Translations under genes and position numbers: made by a program
Notes under the pieces: generated by a model
The model's input: the letters and a program-made list of their open reading frames with translations, nothing else
Told to the model about the DNA's origin: nothing
The model's database searches: none
Shown here: positions 20,435 to 32,448 of the stretch, piece after piece
How positions within the stretch are numbered: the stretch's first letter is position 1
How the letters are laid out: each line of letters opens with the position of its first letter
NCBI RefSeq assembly: GCF_022201045.2
Contig: NC_068564.1
Coordinates: 29,355,001-29,419,000 of the forward strand
From: Citrus sinensis
Taxonomy: Eukaryota; Streptophyta; Magnoliopsida; Sapindales; Rutaceae
DNA: 64,000 bases
Reading direction: 5' to 3'

Positions 20435-23300
20435 CACGATGACAAATTTGACTTTACATTAAAATATCCCAAATTTGAATTATACCATAAAATTTTAATC
20501 ATTTTAACAAAACTAAAAATTAAATATTACCCAAATCAAACCCATTAACAGCAAATCCCACAATGATTTGGAGTACTTCAATCTGATGAAGAAGAGGAGG
20601 GAGTTACAGCGAGACAAAAAGATTTAAGGATTAGAATTTTTGGGGGTGATTTGTTAAAGTGTAAAATTTTTATAACATATGGTAACTATATTCAAGGCTG
20701 TTCTGTCACACTTTCAAAATTTTAGATACAAAATTGGGTTTGATATTTTATAAGTCAATTAACAGAAAGAAACAGAAAAATAGTAATTAATAAATCACTT
20801 ATTTTTTTCATAGTTTACGTATAAACTATTATCCTTAAATAATTCTTATAATAATTTGTTACTTCAATAAAATTAGGTTAGTGAAAGAATAATAACCCTA
20901 TAATGTTACGTTGCTCCCATTCCTAGGATGTCAATAAATATTTATTTTATGGCTACGGGCCTAAGATGGCAAATTTGTGAAGGTTTTTTCTATGAAAATA
21001 TTGACGTTAAAGAGATAACTAGTATTATGAAAATTATTAGGGAATATAAGTGGTAAGAATACAAAATATTAAGTGGGTAAGTAGCAATTTCTTTGTTGTA
21101 ACTTGTAACAAGCATATTTAAAAAAAAAATAAAAAATTGTAACAAGCCTATGAGATAAGGAGACTGTTATAGAAGGTTGATCAAAGATAAAATCATGTCT
21201 TTAAGATAAGCTTTCTATGGATTATAAAGAAAGATGATCTTGTCATTAAGAAATTCAGAGGATCTCATAGCTGTATTCATACATAATTACAGCCTTCCAT
21301 GTTTGTTTTTTCCAAAATAATTTTAATTTTCTTTTCATATTACCAGAAATTGTGCCAACAAGAGCCACATCGCCATGATAAAAGCAACATTTCTAGGGCC
21401 ATGACTATCCGTATGTAGAAAATTGGAAATTAAAACGACCCAGAACCCAAAAAAATAGAAAAACCCTGTTCACATTATTCTTTAAATTCTCATTTAATTA
21501 CAAAAAAAAAATGAAAAAAAAAAAAAGAGAACCCAGAAGCCAGAACATATTGTTGACTCGTAATTTCTTCAATATGGTAATGTCTTTATTAGTTGAATAC
21601 CCACGTTTCTTTCTTTCTTTCTCTTCTTCTTCTTTTTCTTCTTATACATTAGTCAAAACTATATGATTTTGAGACTTGGAATGGAGTGCCTTATTTATTA
21701 GAAATTGTTGTGCTCAAAGGACTTTAAGTAGTGCCAAAATTTCTTACGTATTTCTTTTGTCCATCTCTCTTCAGTCAACAAAAATTATCTGCAACTCTTG
21801 GACCTATGCCATAATTGCCATTGCTGACAATTAAAGCACTAGCTATTAGGCATGAAATCTGAACTTTCATTGGTAAATCACCCCGCTTTTTCACTAGTGT
21901 AGGTATGATTTTGAGACTCTCCCATGTACATTAGTTCGGCTAATTCTGAGCCCAAATATTTAATTTGTCATATCACAACATATTCAATATATAAAAAAAA
22001 AAAAAAATAGAAATGGCAACATTTTGCTTTATATATGAATTCATATGGTTATTTTAACTTTACATTAAGAGAATTATTTTATATTTGGTTAATTATTTGT
22101 TTCCATATGAAATTAAAAATAAATATAATCCTATATTTATGGGTTCAAATTCCAATGTTCAATATATTCTTTTAGAATTCTGAGTAGAGTGGTAACTTTT
22201 GCTTTGAAATTTTTTTTTCCAATTGGCCACATTTGATTGGTCCTTCTCCATTCAATCGCGTATTTGATTAGGTCACATGCATCATCCTTTATGCTACAAT
22301 GAACCACCCAATGTTGGGTCATTGAAAAACAAAGTACCAATTTAGATATACGTCTATAAACATTTAATAACCGAATCAATTTTATACATCCTTAATAAAT
22401 TATAAAAATAAATATGGCACTTACCATTTTAAATCCATAGCCCCAAAAAAAAAATAAAAAATAAAAAAAAATGTAATGTGATTCAAGAATTGGAAAGTCA
22501 TGGACGTGCAGCTTCTTCAGAAGGTTTGGTCCCAAAGTGTGAATGGGCAGCTTGGTAATGCACTTATATAGGGTCTTCTACATAAATTATGAATGGTTGA
22601 GAGTAAATTTGATACGATGATGAAATCTCAACCGTTGAAAGTATATTAAATTAATTAATTAATAGTCTATAAATCACTTTGTAATTTGTGTTGTGTTGAT
22701 CAACATTATCATTTATGAAAAAGAAAAAAAATGGTTTAAGGATAGCAACGACAATGGATAACTATGAAAATTAATTTAAACCCAAAAGTACATATATATA
22801 TATATATATACACATACACACACACATTGTTGCATCCACTACTCCACAGTTGAAGAATCCCAATCAAAGATATTGTACATAATGAAAAATTTTTAATTAC
22901 CCAAATAATCCCAATTACTAAAGGAAAGGTTTTAATTTAATTTGCAAATGCGAGAGGGATTATCGGGGGAATCATTAATGACCCATACACTCCATAGAAG
23001 TCAAAAAGAAAAAGGAAAATTAATTATGAAATTAAGAAAATTACAAAATAAATAAGTAAAATCCAAGATAGGGTATGGCAAATGGTAAAAAATATAAAAT
23101 AATAAATAATAGAAATATATATATATATATATATATGTGTTTGAATAAATCAATAATGATGCAGAATGAGAGGCAAAGAGGCTAAGAACGTGACAGTCAG
23201 TCAATTTCCCACTACTCTAAAAAAACTTAACCAATTCTAGTGTGACTCCTCATTTCAACTCTCAACTCAACAGCTTAATCTTTCGAGGTTCCTCCTCAGC

Positions 23301-23331
<31 letters not shown>

Positions 23332-23867
23332 TTCTTCTTCTCTTCTGCGCTTTATATGTATATATATAGATATTTTATTTTACAGATGGGATTCTTCTTG
23401 TTCTTGAATCTTGCTTAGAAGAAGAAAGAGGAAGCTGCTGTTGTTTTTTTTTTTTTAAAAGAAAATTTGGGTTAATAGAAAATCTCGGTAATTATTTCCA
23501 TCTGGGTAATCTTTAGTTTAATAGAAAATATAGATAAAATCAACTTCTAAGATTTTATTTTTGTTTTTATTAATTATAATTATTCTTATATTAAGGTCGG
23601 TTTTTGGAATTCTTGAGTTCCTTCTAAGCCAAGGAAATACAGAAAGGAGCTCAGCTAAACCTAATTTAAACTTGTTCTTCTTCTTCTTCTTATTATTAAC
23701 AACATATCTCATTATACTTTCAGCTTCTGCTCTACTACTGCTCTACAGTCGTCAGTGACTCTCTTATTAGTTCTTTCTTTCTTTATGTTTTAACGTCACT
23801 TTTCAATCACTGTCACCATCAAAACCCAAAAAGAAAAAAAAAGAAAAAGAAAGAAAGAGTTAACATA
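20435..23867 (+). other. Intergenic region and C2H2 gene promoter/leader
   Basis: AT-rich DNA with no supported gene. Simple repeats are TA/CA (22791-22827), TA (23115-23137) and CAT (about 23300-23330). CTT-rich and GAAA-rich stretches (23670-23700, 23826-23858) directly precede the C2H2 start and probably belong to its 5'UTR. Confidence 0.55.
22791..22827. repeat. Compound (TA)n(CA)n microsatellite
   Basis: Alternating TA units lead into CACACACACAC. Non-coding. Confidence 0.85.
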
Positions 23868-25655
23868 ATGGCTGAAGAAGATCAAGAAGATCAAGAGCAA
23901 CCACTTCCTGCTGCAGTAGCAGTTGAAGCTGCTCAAGAAAAGCCAAATCAACTGGTTTCTGAAGCTGACGATGATACGGAAATAACAAAAGGGTCTTCTT
24001 TATCTTTGAAGCTGAAGATCCCAATAACAAATCCTCCCGCCGCTGCTGCTGCTGAAGCTGATGATCATCAGTTTATGGAAGAAGATCTGCTGCTGCAACA
24101 AGAACAAGAACAAGATCAACAAGATCGCAGCGGGGTACTAGGGCTGCCAAGAACGTGCAGTGAATGTGGGAAGCAGTTTACTTCTGGTAAAGCTTTGGGT
24201 GGCCACAAGAGAGCTTGCCTGCAGAAGATCAAGAACGGCACTACTCATAATAATCAAAACCCAAGATTGATTAAGAAGGCGGTTGCTGTGAAACCGGAAG
24301 AAGCAGGTGAAGAGGGTAATATTAATAACCATATATGTTATGTATGTCACCAGAGTTTTAGATCTGTCAAGTCTTTGTACGGCCACATGAGAAAGCATCC
24401 TGAGAGAGAGTGGCGTGGCGTTCAACCTCCAAAGCACTACTTGTTGAATCATCGTCGTCAGCATCCTTCTCCCTCTTCTTCACCAACAATTCATTATCGT
24501 CTATCACGTGATAATCGTGATCATGATCATTATGATGACGATGGTTATGATGTTGATGGCAGTATGGGATCCGGTGGTGAAGACTTGGTGGAGTCACTGA
24601 GGGGGTGGTCGGCGAAGAGAAAGAGAGGTCAGAGATTGATAATGTCGTCTTCTTCGGATGAAGATGAAGATGAAGATGAAGAAGAAGCTATGCAACAAGC
24701 TGTGAGTGATCTGCTGTTGCTGGCTCAACTTAGTGCTGATGATTGTAACGATAATAAGGAGCAGCGGGGGACGTTTGACCATCATCGAGTCGTTTCATCT
24801 GTTGACTCTGGATATGGTGTGTTAAAGATTAAGGATAATAACAAGATTGATGATGATAATGATGAAGATGATGAGAGGGAAAAGAAGAAGGGTAATGTTG
24901 AGATGAAAGATGGCAATGGGTTAGGGTTCGATAATTGTAATTCAGAGGACATGTGGACTGTGAAGAAGGATTATGAAGGTGATGAGGATGCTCGTAGCAG
25001 TGATATGGATGATCAGATGATGATGATGATGATGATGAAGAAGAAGCAACAGAAGAAGAATAAGAGGAGAAGATTGAATGAATTGGATGATGCAGTACTA
25101 GAGGGTACCACTGCTGGTGGTGGTGCTCTCAAAGAGGAGCCAGTGGTGATGTCGACTGCTCAAACATATTCTTGCCTTATTTGCAACAAGTCTTTTGACA
25201 AGCATCAAGCTCTTGGAGGCCATGTAGCTAGCCACAACAAAAACAAGAATGTTAAAGAATCTTCATCTGCATCCGCCGCCGCCGAGGATAGCAAAGGTGA
25301 GGACAAACTAGCAGCAGCAGCATCCGATGAAGAAACTGGGGAGTCATCAAGAGAATTAGCTGCAGCAGCAGCAGGAGGAGGTGGAAGCAGTGAGCATAAA
25401 TGCAACATATGCAACAAGATATTCCCAACAGGACAAGCACTTGGAGGGCACAAGAGGTGCCATTGGACAGGCCCAGCCGAAGCGTTATCAAGCTCAAGCC
25501 AGGTGACAACATCAGCTGGTGAAGTTACTCAAAGAGCTCCTAGTCCCAGCAGAAGAGTTCATGATTTTGATCTCAATGACACTCCACCTGAGTATTATCA
25601 ATTTCATGGTTGTGAAGCTGCTGGGCCTTCGGCTGCAGCAGCTACTATTTCTTAA
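23868..25655 (+). CDS. Four-finger C2H2 zinc-finger protein of the ZAT type, probable repressor
   Basis: A single exon encodes 595 residues, which is long for a ZAT protein. There are four fingers. F1 is C97/C100/H113/C117 with KALGGH, and its last ligand is Cys instead of His. F2 is C157/C160/H173/H177 with KSLYGH. F3 is C436/C439/H452/H456 with QALGGH. F4 is C512/C515/H528/H532 with QALGGHKRCH. QALGGH is the plant-specific DNA-contact motif. Two EAR-type repression motifs are visible: LSLKL at 45-49 and DLN within FDLNDTPPE at 567-575. Basic nuclear-localisation patches lie at 249-256 and 391-402, with acidic tracts between. A run of seven Met (384-390) is encoded by an ATG repeat. Intronless structure and EAR motifs fit stress or developmental repressors of this family; the target is unknown. 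Confidence 0.93.
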   Translation: MAEEDQEDQEQPLPAAVAVEAAQEKPNQLVSEADDDTEITKGSSLSLKLKIPITNPPAAAAAEADDHQFMEEDLLLQQEQEQDQQDRSGVLGLPRTCSECGKQFTSGKALGGHKRACLQKIKNGTTHNNQNPRLIKKAVAVKPEEAGEEGNINNHICYVCHQSFRSVKSLYGHMRKHPEREWRGVQPPKHYLLNHRRQHPSPSSSPTIHYRLSRDNRDHDHYDDDGYDVDGSMGSGGEDLVESLRGWSAKRKRGQRLIMSSSSDEDEDEDEEEAMQQAVSDLLLLAQLSADDCNDNKEQRGTFDHHRVVSSVDSGYGVLKIKDNNKIDDDNDEDDEREKKKGNVEMKDGNGLGFDNCNSEDMWTVKKDYEGDEDARSSDMDDQMMMMMMMKKKQQKKNKRRRLNELDDAVLEGTTAGGGALKEEPVVMSTAQTYSCLICNKSFDKHQALGGHVASHNKNKNVKESSSASAAAEDSKGEDKLAAAASDEETGESSRELAAAAAGGGGSSEHKCNICNKIFPTGQALGGHKRCHWTGPAEALSSSSQVTTSAGEVTQRAPSPSRRVHDFDLNDTPPEYYQFHGCEAAGPSAAAATIS

Positions 25656-28100
25656 TTCAATTGGGATACACAGTCTCTTCTTTATTAGTTCAGTTAATTA
25701 GTCTTAGAATTTGGTCTTTATTTTAATTTTTTTTAAGTCTTAGTTAGTTGATTGGAGTTAGCTAGCTCTAGCGAAAACAAAGCCACAAAAGGAACCCTCT
25801 TGGTTCTTTCCTAATTTCTCAAGTGGGGTCTCTTAGGACCTTTGTCGCTTTGTGTTAAAAATTTCTTTCATGCAGAGCATGATGGTCTATTAGGCTTGTA
25901 TGAGAAGGAAAAGATTAGAAAAAAGGTGCTATGTTTTTTTTTTTTCCTCCCCAAATGGTGTAAAGTGAACTGCATTTACATTTTTTTATTTGGGGGGTCA
26001 TTTGATATTCATTGCTTTGTCCTTTCAGTTCTTATTACTACTCGTCTTCTGAGTTTGATGACTGAATCTTTAACAATTTTCTCTTGTAAGTTAAAACATT
26101 CGAATCTCACTCACATTTAAAGTGTACATTATGCGAAAATATATGAAAGTCTATAATTCGTGGGGTACTTTGAAAAGGTCTAAATATCTTTGATAAAGAT
26201 GTAGAATATTCATCTTTCCGGTCTCACATTATTATATGATCAGGATCCAATTAGAAGAAGGAAGCATGGTTAAGTAGTTTCTTGTCAATTTGACAGCAGT
26301 TAGTAAGTAATTCTTTGAGACCAAGTCTTTTCGGTTGAAAATCAAAACAAGAAAGCATTGAATGGTCAAATTTAAAGGGTGTCAAAATTCAATTATCAAG
26401 TGATTAGTGTTTCCATAATGAATTTCTTGCACATATCAAATTAAAAGGAATAGCTTCACCTGTTTTGTTGACAGATTCTCGTGACCAAATGAAAGCAACA
26501 CCTTGTGTATACGAATCATTTGACTTTAAAGCCACATTAACACCTTTCTCACGCCTTACTCTTGATTTCTAAATAGTACACTGAGCATGCTTGTTCGAGT
26601 TTCTTTATTTTGCTGCTTTATATTTATTTATTTTAATGTCATATTGTTTAACTCAAGAAGCTTCTCTATATAACATGGGAAGAATTGCAAGTGTTCTAGA
26701 TATATAATTGTATAGGTGGGGCTAACCTGGTAAATTACTACTAGCATGGTGGGTAATAATTGACTACTGATCATGCCATGAGTTGCATTACATCCATTAT
26801 TATATTCTTTCTAGGACTACACATTATTTTCCTGTTCATGCTCTTCCTATGATTTGAGGGTGGCTAAACATTTTATCAAAGGGTCTTCCAATCAAAACTT
26901 TGAAATGGGTAATTTTATTGGCAATTCTTTTTTTTTTTTTTCTGGCAAGTTAAAGATTGGACAAATCACTAGGTTTCAGTGTTTCACTCTCAGCCAGGAC
27001 AATGCCTTAATTTGTTTCCTAAATGAGAATGAATCTCTATGTTTTCATACCGTGTGAAAGCACTTTTCCTGTGGCATAAAATTTCAGGAAGTGCTTATGC
27101 ATGCATCATTGATGTTGACAACAGATGCAATGTTATATGCATCCATTCCATGCTATATAAAGCTTTGCATTATTGTTTGCCGCACATGGTTCTAGTTTTT
27201 GTGGCCTTTTAATGGCTGTAACTACCGTTTTTAGGTTCAAATCATATGTGCTTAGAAAAGGACCTTAGCCTTCGTAATTATTCTTTTCCCACAAAATGAA
27301 GTCTTAATGAGTCTGTTATTGCTTTGGATTTCTTGTTTTAAAAGAGGAATACGCACTGTAATAATACCATTGTTTTCTATTTAATTCACAATTTTATTTT
27401 CATATCCAAAGGCATGCCTCATTGGGATCACTTGGTTTACACAGCACATAATGCATTTAAGACATTTAATTAAAAAAAAATTACTTACTAAAAACAAAAA
27501 AAATTCCAAATCAGTATTTTTAACATGATCCTAAGAACGAAATAAGAAATTAACGAGGAAGCTGACAAAAGCAGGTGGCAGTTATCAAAAGTTGAACAAG
27601 AAGTTGTAGCCTGTCAGCACTCAGCAGTTAGTGCCTTAGTGGGTGACTTTTTGTGCGAAGTGATTCAACTTGGAAACCCCATGTTTGCCCGTCAAAACAG
27701 TGTCTTGGAAATAGACTGAAGAAGACTTTTACTGTAAGCCAGTCCTAAATGTCAATACTGAATATGGATTGCAGTTTCACATTGAATGGGGAGTGAAAGA
27801 TGACGATGATATTAAAACTTACTTTACCGACGAACAAACATCAAGTGCTTGTGCATCAATCTTGGCACTTGAATTGGAAAAAAAAATAAAAATCATATGT
27901 ATATTTCATGCACAAGCATGAAGATGGAGACCAGCTAAGAAAACACCGTTAAAAACTGCAACTCCTCCCACTCGGGCCTCGGCACACAAATTACAGTGAG
28001 AAAGGAAAATGCTCTATTTAATAACAATGAAATCTAATACAATATTCAAACCTTTTGCCTAAAACGTTGCAGTTACAAAAGGAACCCATGTATTAAAAAT
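25656..28100. other. Intergenic region between C2H2 gene and WIP-like gene
   Basis: This holds the C2H2 3'UTR (to about 25860) and, at the right end, the 3'UTR of the convergently transcribed WIP-like gene. The open frames here are short and have no recognisable domain. No RNA gene or clear transposon was recognised. Confidence 0.55.
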
Positions 28101-30829
28101 TTATGTGGGTACAATCACCCCTGAATGGGATGACAACCGCAAGACAACCAGCCAAAATACCAAGACCAGTAATAGAAACTGTATGACAAAACATGTAGTA
28201 ACCTTACATACCCTGTTCTGCATCTTCAAAACTACTTCCTCCCCCAAAACATGTCTACAATATTTTCCCAACTCCTCCGCTTGTTTCTCTAGCACCGCTG
28301 CTTTGCATTCGGTTTCTTCTAGCTTGCTCAGCATCTGTGCTTGCTCCAAGGCTAGAGCTTCTTGCTCTTCAATGAGTGTAACTCGACCACCACCAGCTGC
28401 TCTCACCTTGTCTATTGTCCTCGTTAGTGTCAGATACTCCACCTCAGCTTCAATCTTTTGCCGAAAGAGACATTCAAACTCAGTCTCCATCTCTCTACAT
28501 AATTCTGGCTGCAAGTCAATAGTGCTCCCTGACTCTTCCTTTCCAGGCTTGCTACTGTTTAATGTGGCTTCCAGTTCAGCGACCCTCAGTTCCTTCACCT
28601 CTAGCAGAGTTCTCATCTCCTCCAGTTTGGCTTCCAAATGTTGCACATTCTGTTTCAAGCTTAGCACCAGCATTTCCAAGGAACCTGAAGCACCTTCTCC
28701 ATTCTTTTCAGATCTAAATTTGTTAGAAGAACTTAGTCCATGGATTTGTGGATCAGTAAAAATGGAATCAGCAGGTATACTGCTACCCTCAAATGAGTTA
28801 TCATGTAGCAATATGGCATCCTTCCCAATCTCCCCTAATTTCTCAACTTCTGCAAATGAGCACATAGTTCGATCAGACTTGACAAACTATCATGTCCACG
28901 AAGCAATTACAGTGGTATTTGAATTAATTTTTCTAAGCAGATAGAAGACATAAGGAGTATAGAGTAAAACAATCTACAAGACATACTAACGACATCAATA
29001 CATCAATTATGTTAAGCACATTAAACATGAATCACCGAACTGCGAAATCAACAGAAATTAACAAACGGCTGCCAAGTGAAAACAATGACAATTTACAATT
29101 TGAAATTCTGCCAAATGGTTATATACAGTTAAGTTTGTGCTTTGAATGTATTTACTAAGTTACCTTTCAAGTTGATTTTAATGGTAAAATCTTCATCCAA
29201 AGGAGAAGACAATATTGATCATCCAATTTAAAAAAAAAAACCAATTAATAACACTGAATCCTTTCTGTGGCAGTTACATACGCATGCCCAAAGCCCAAAT
29301 CAGTATCAGTCAACCCAATGTACTCCCTTAGGCAGTCACTTGGGCAAATCAAGCAAGACAAAAATCCACATTTGGGTTAATAATATCCTTATTTGGATAT
29401 TCCAACAAATCAAGCAAAGAAATTAGGATAGTGTACAATCTAGCAGGAGGATGCATAAATGACGCAGATTTAAAACATAGTTTGAATCTTAAATTTCCAC
29501 CCACAAAATGAAATGATTTCAATGATTTTCCTTTAAATAATAGGGTAAAAATATGTTTCAAATGCTTCCAATGAATGATCATGGGTATTATTCAAGTTTC
29601 CAAACTACATATTTACAAAAACAAAGATATTGTACAATTGACCAGAGCAAAGCACTACTGAGAGTCTAAGACGGTACATAACAAATACACACTCACACGC
29701 AGCTCATTAAAACTGTTTAGAAAATTAAGGAGGGCACCATACCTTTTTCCAGCGCATCTTGCACAGACTGGAGGGTGAGGAGAGACTCCACCAAAGGATC
29801 CCGTACTGTTGACGGCTGGTGGTTTTCATTCTTCTCATCCTTAGCATCCCAAGATAAGTCCGCTGCTAAATCATCTTGTGAAAGATCCTCAACTACTCCC
29901 ACATTCTCTTCGGCGTAACCAGTTTGAACTTCCTCACTAAACTGTTGGTCAGAAGCATGAGCATCGTCACTATTTTCCCCATCGTAATTCATTGACCGTC
30001 CACTTTGCCTCCCGTTACTAGTCATGGCAGAAGTACCCTGCATAAAGACAAAGTTGGAGCTTCTCGAGTCAGATTCCATGCTGGAATGAGAGTTCTCTTT
30101 CTCAATTTTGACCTTTTCCCCTCTAGGCTTCTTACTGCCTTCGGCCCGACTTTTTCCTTGTTGAACACGTTGAGTTGCATTACCCCCACTCTTCCCACTC
30201 AAATTCTTCATCCTGTTCCTCTCTCGCACATACACTGATGCAGCAGGCAATTCATATCTCAACTTTGGAGCACTGGCTGCTGTAGAAGACTTGCTACTTC
30301 GATCCTCACTGTTCTCAGAATCCGTACCCGCAGCAAAAGCGGAACCAACCGCAAACCTAGAATCCGAACTAGAGCCACGAGTTGCAAAGCCATCAACAAC
30401 ACCCATGGTTTTTAATGCATTTGGGAATCCAACAGAAGCCTTGTTATTCTGCCAATTATCAGCCAATGGTGTAGTTGGATTAACAGCACCAGACAAACCC
30501 CGCTTCAAAATTTTGCTGCTATCCACACTAGGACCAGCATCCTTAACAAAATCCCTCTTAATCCGCCTCCATTTCTTTAATCCATACCCTTTCTTCATAG
30601 GAGGTGAACCTCCGGTTGGAGATTTCATTGCCAAACCTTGGTCACCCGTTTCTTTGCAATCAACTGGTGCTACATTAGCATCATGATTGTCACTACTAAC
30701 CAACTCGTTGACATATGACCCATTAATCTTAACGCTATTGTCATCATTAACATGGGATACAGCTCCTTGGCTCACTACTACATTATCTTCCACAGATTCA
30801 TGAGCTGAACGTTCACTGTCAAAATCCAT
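28101..30829 (-). CDS. WPP domain-interacting protein (WIP1/WIP2-like), plant KASH protein
   Basis: Two coding exons, 29743-30829 and 28101-28849, join in phase to give 611 residues. WIPs sit in the outer nuclear membrane and bind SUN proteins in the lumen. They link WPP proteins and RanGAP to the nuclear envelope and take part in nuclear movement and shape. Visible here are a conserved basic block, KKGYGLKKWRRIKRD (79-93); coiled coils at about 419-461 and 482-557; one C-terminal membrane helix (about 581-601); and a 10-residue lumenal tail ending VPT (609-611). That tail is the plant KASH signature contacted by SUN. The start is the ATG giving MDFDSE; a frame reading two codons further begins with TTG and is not used. 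A leader intron probably lies upstream, with acceptor TTTTTTCAG ending at 30927 and donor GTACGT at about 31158. It is slightly longer than Arabidopsis WIPs. Confidence 0.95.
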
Positions 30830-31716
30830 TATCAATATCTCTCAAATTTATCAAAAGATGCCGCGAGATCAAGATCAAGAACAACAACTTTCATTCCAGC
30901 AGTATGATTGTCCAAATTGACATAATCTGAAAAAAGATCAAATCCATATTTTCTTGAATCATCTTAGCTTACATCAAATTCAATTCATGTTTACATAATT
31001 CGAATTCTATTCATGAAATTTAAAGATAAACTAGCATTAAAGAACTCAAATTTCAATCAAGTTTGTCATAAAAGTTTATAATTCAATTGAAATGAAAAAA
31101 TGGATCCCCAGAAAATAAATAAAAGTACGTAAATATGAGATATGGGATGTAGACGTACCTTTTATGTGACTATTAATGATCCATAAATGAATCTTTAAGT
31201 GCAAAATAAGGATATATCGAAAATCGAAGAATTTGGAAACCCTAAAGTATTGTTCAAATTGGATTTTTATAGCCAATGGAATTTATTAAAATTTAATTAA
31301 AATGATAAAAAAAAAAATGAACTTTTTAAGCAAAAAAAAGTTATAAGAACTCATCGTGGGTGATTCATAGATGCCCACATGGAGATGCTGGCCCACAGAC
31401 ACAACGCAAGTGGGCATTGCTGGCCATCTGATCTGGGACACCGGACACACATCTTATGCGACGAGGTCGGTTTATACTAAATGACGAAAATACCCCAAGT
31501 TATCAATTATTCCACGGACAGCAACTTTATTTTTTTTGGGTTTAAAACTTTTAAATGGGCCTCGTTTTGGACTTTTGGCATCGTTTAGAATTATGATGGC
31601 CGATAAAAAAAGTTGTTTCTACTGTATAGATTAATAAATAATTAATTAAAAATGTAATTTTGTATTTGGTTAATTAGATTACTGTGCTTGTATAACTTGA
31701 AAAACACGGTACATGC
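30830..31716 (-). promoter_or_regulatory. WIP-like gene leader and promoter
   Basis: The 5'UTR probably consists of a short exon next to the ATG (30830-30926) and an upstream exon beginning near 31160, separated by an AT-rich intron. Upstream DNA to 31716 contains no gene. Confidence 0.45.
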
Positions 31717-32448
31717 GTTTGGTAAATTTTATTATGAATGAATTATTTTATTATTTAATGACTAAAATAAGCATAAGTTTAAATTGCATTTTAAATTTTT
31801 AAAGTATATTTAATAAATTGTGTAGACATGTGTTTTTTTTCTTTTCAAACACATGAAATTGCATAAAGTGAAAAAAAAAACTCAACTAAATAATATATAA
31901 TGAACTTCATAATATGTTACATAAAATATGATAAAAATTCATACTAATACATAATCCAAATAAAATAAAAAGTTTACATTCACATTGAACTTATTACAAT
32001 AATAATCCTCAAATTTTTCATTCTTATGATCTAGAGCCATTAGTATTGTAATACTCTTCTTAAATGTCATTGTCTCTTTCTATTCCTTCATCAAAGATTA
32101 AATTAGGATCATCTCAATGTTCTCAAAATGAAGACCACATTGTGCATGCCTCCTCATATAATTCTGCAATGCCATGGATACAATGACATAATTGTTATTA
32201 GCGTAATTTGATTGTGGTGGTGATATGATATCTAATGGTTCATATATTAGGGTGGTTTGTGGAAAAATAAGCCATAATTATTTTTTATTAAAATTTTAAG
32301 ATTATAATAGAAACTTTTGAAAGGTACAGTTGCTTATTTAATAAACTGTTTATAAACAAAGAAAAAAAAATCCCTTACCTACTTTTTAAAGTTACTATAA
32401 AAATAAAGAAAATTGTGAAATAAGTATCTTTTAAAAAATTTACCAAAC
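31717..32448 (-). mobile_element. Decayed PIF/Harbinger-like element with transposase C-terminus remnant
   Basis: A perfect 14-bp inverted pair, GTTTGGTAAATTTT, lies at 31717-31730 and in complement at 32435-32448. Between them, the minus strand at about 32106-32190 reads VIVSMALQNYMRRHAQCGLH followed by FENIE and a stop. A neighbouring frame then gives NLIFDEGIERDND, which indicates a frameshift. MALxNYxRRH near an acidic tail is typical of the C-terminus of plant PIF/Harbinger transposases. Only this end remains; catalytic residues are absent. True ends and the 3-bp target duplication are uncertain. Confidence 0.6.

Noticed and set aside
30830-30835. TTG start two codons upstream of the WIP ATG
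   Set aside because: Not an ATG, and the family N-terminus aligns with the MDFDSE start.
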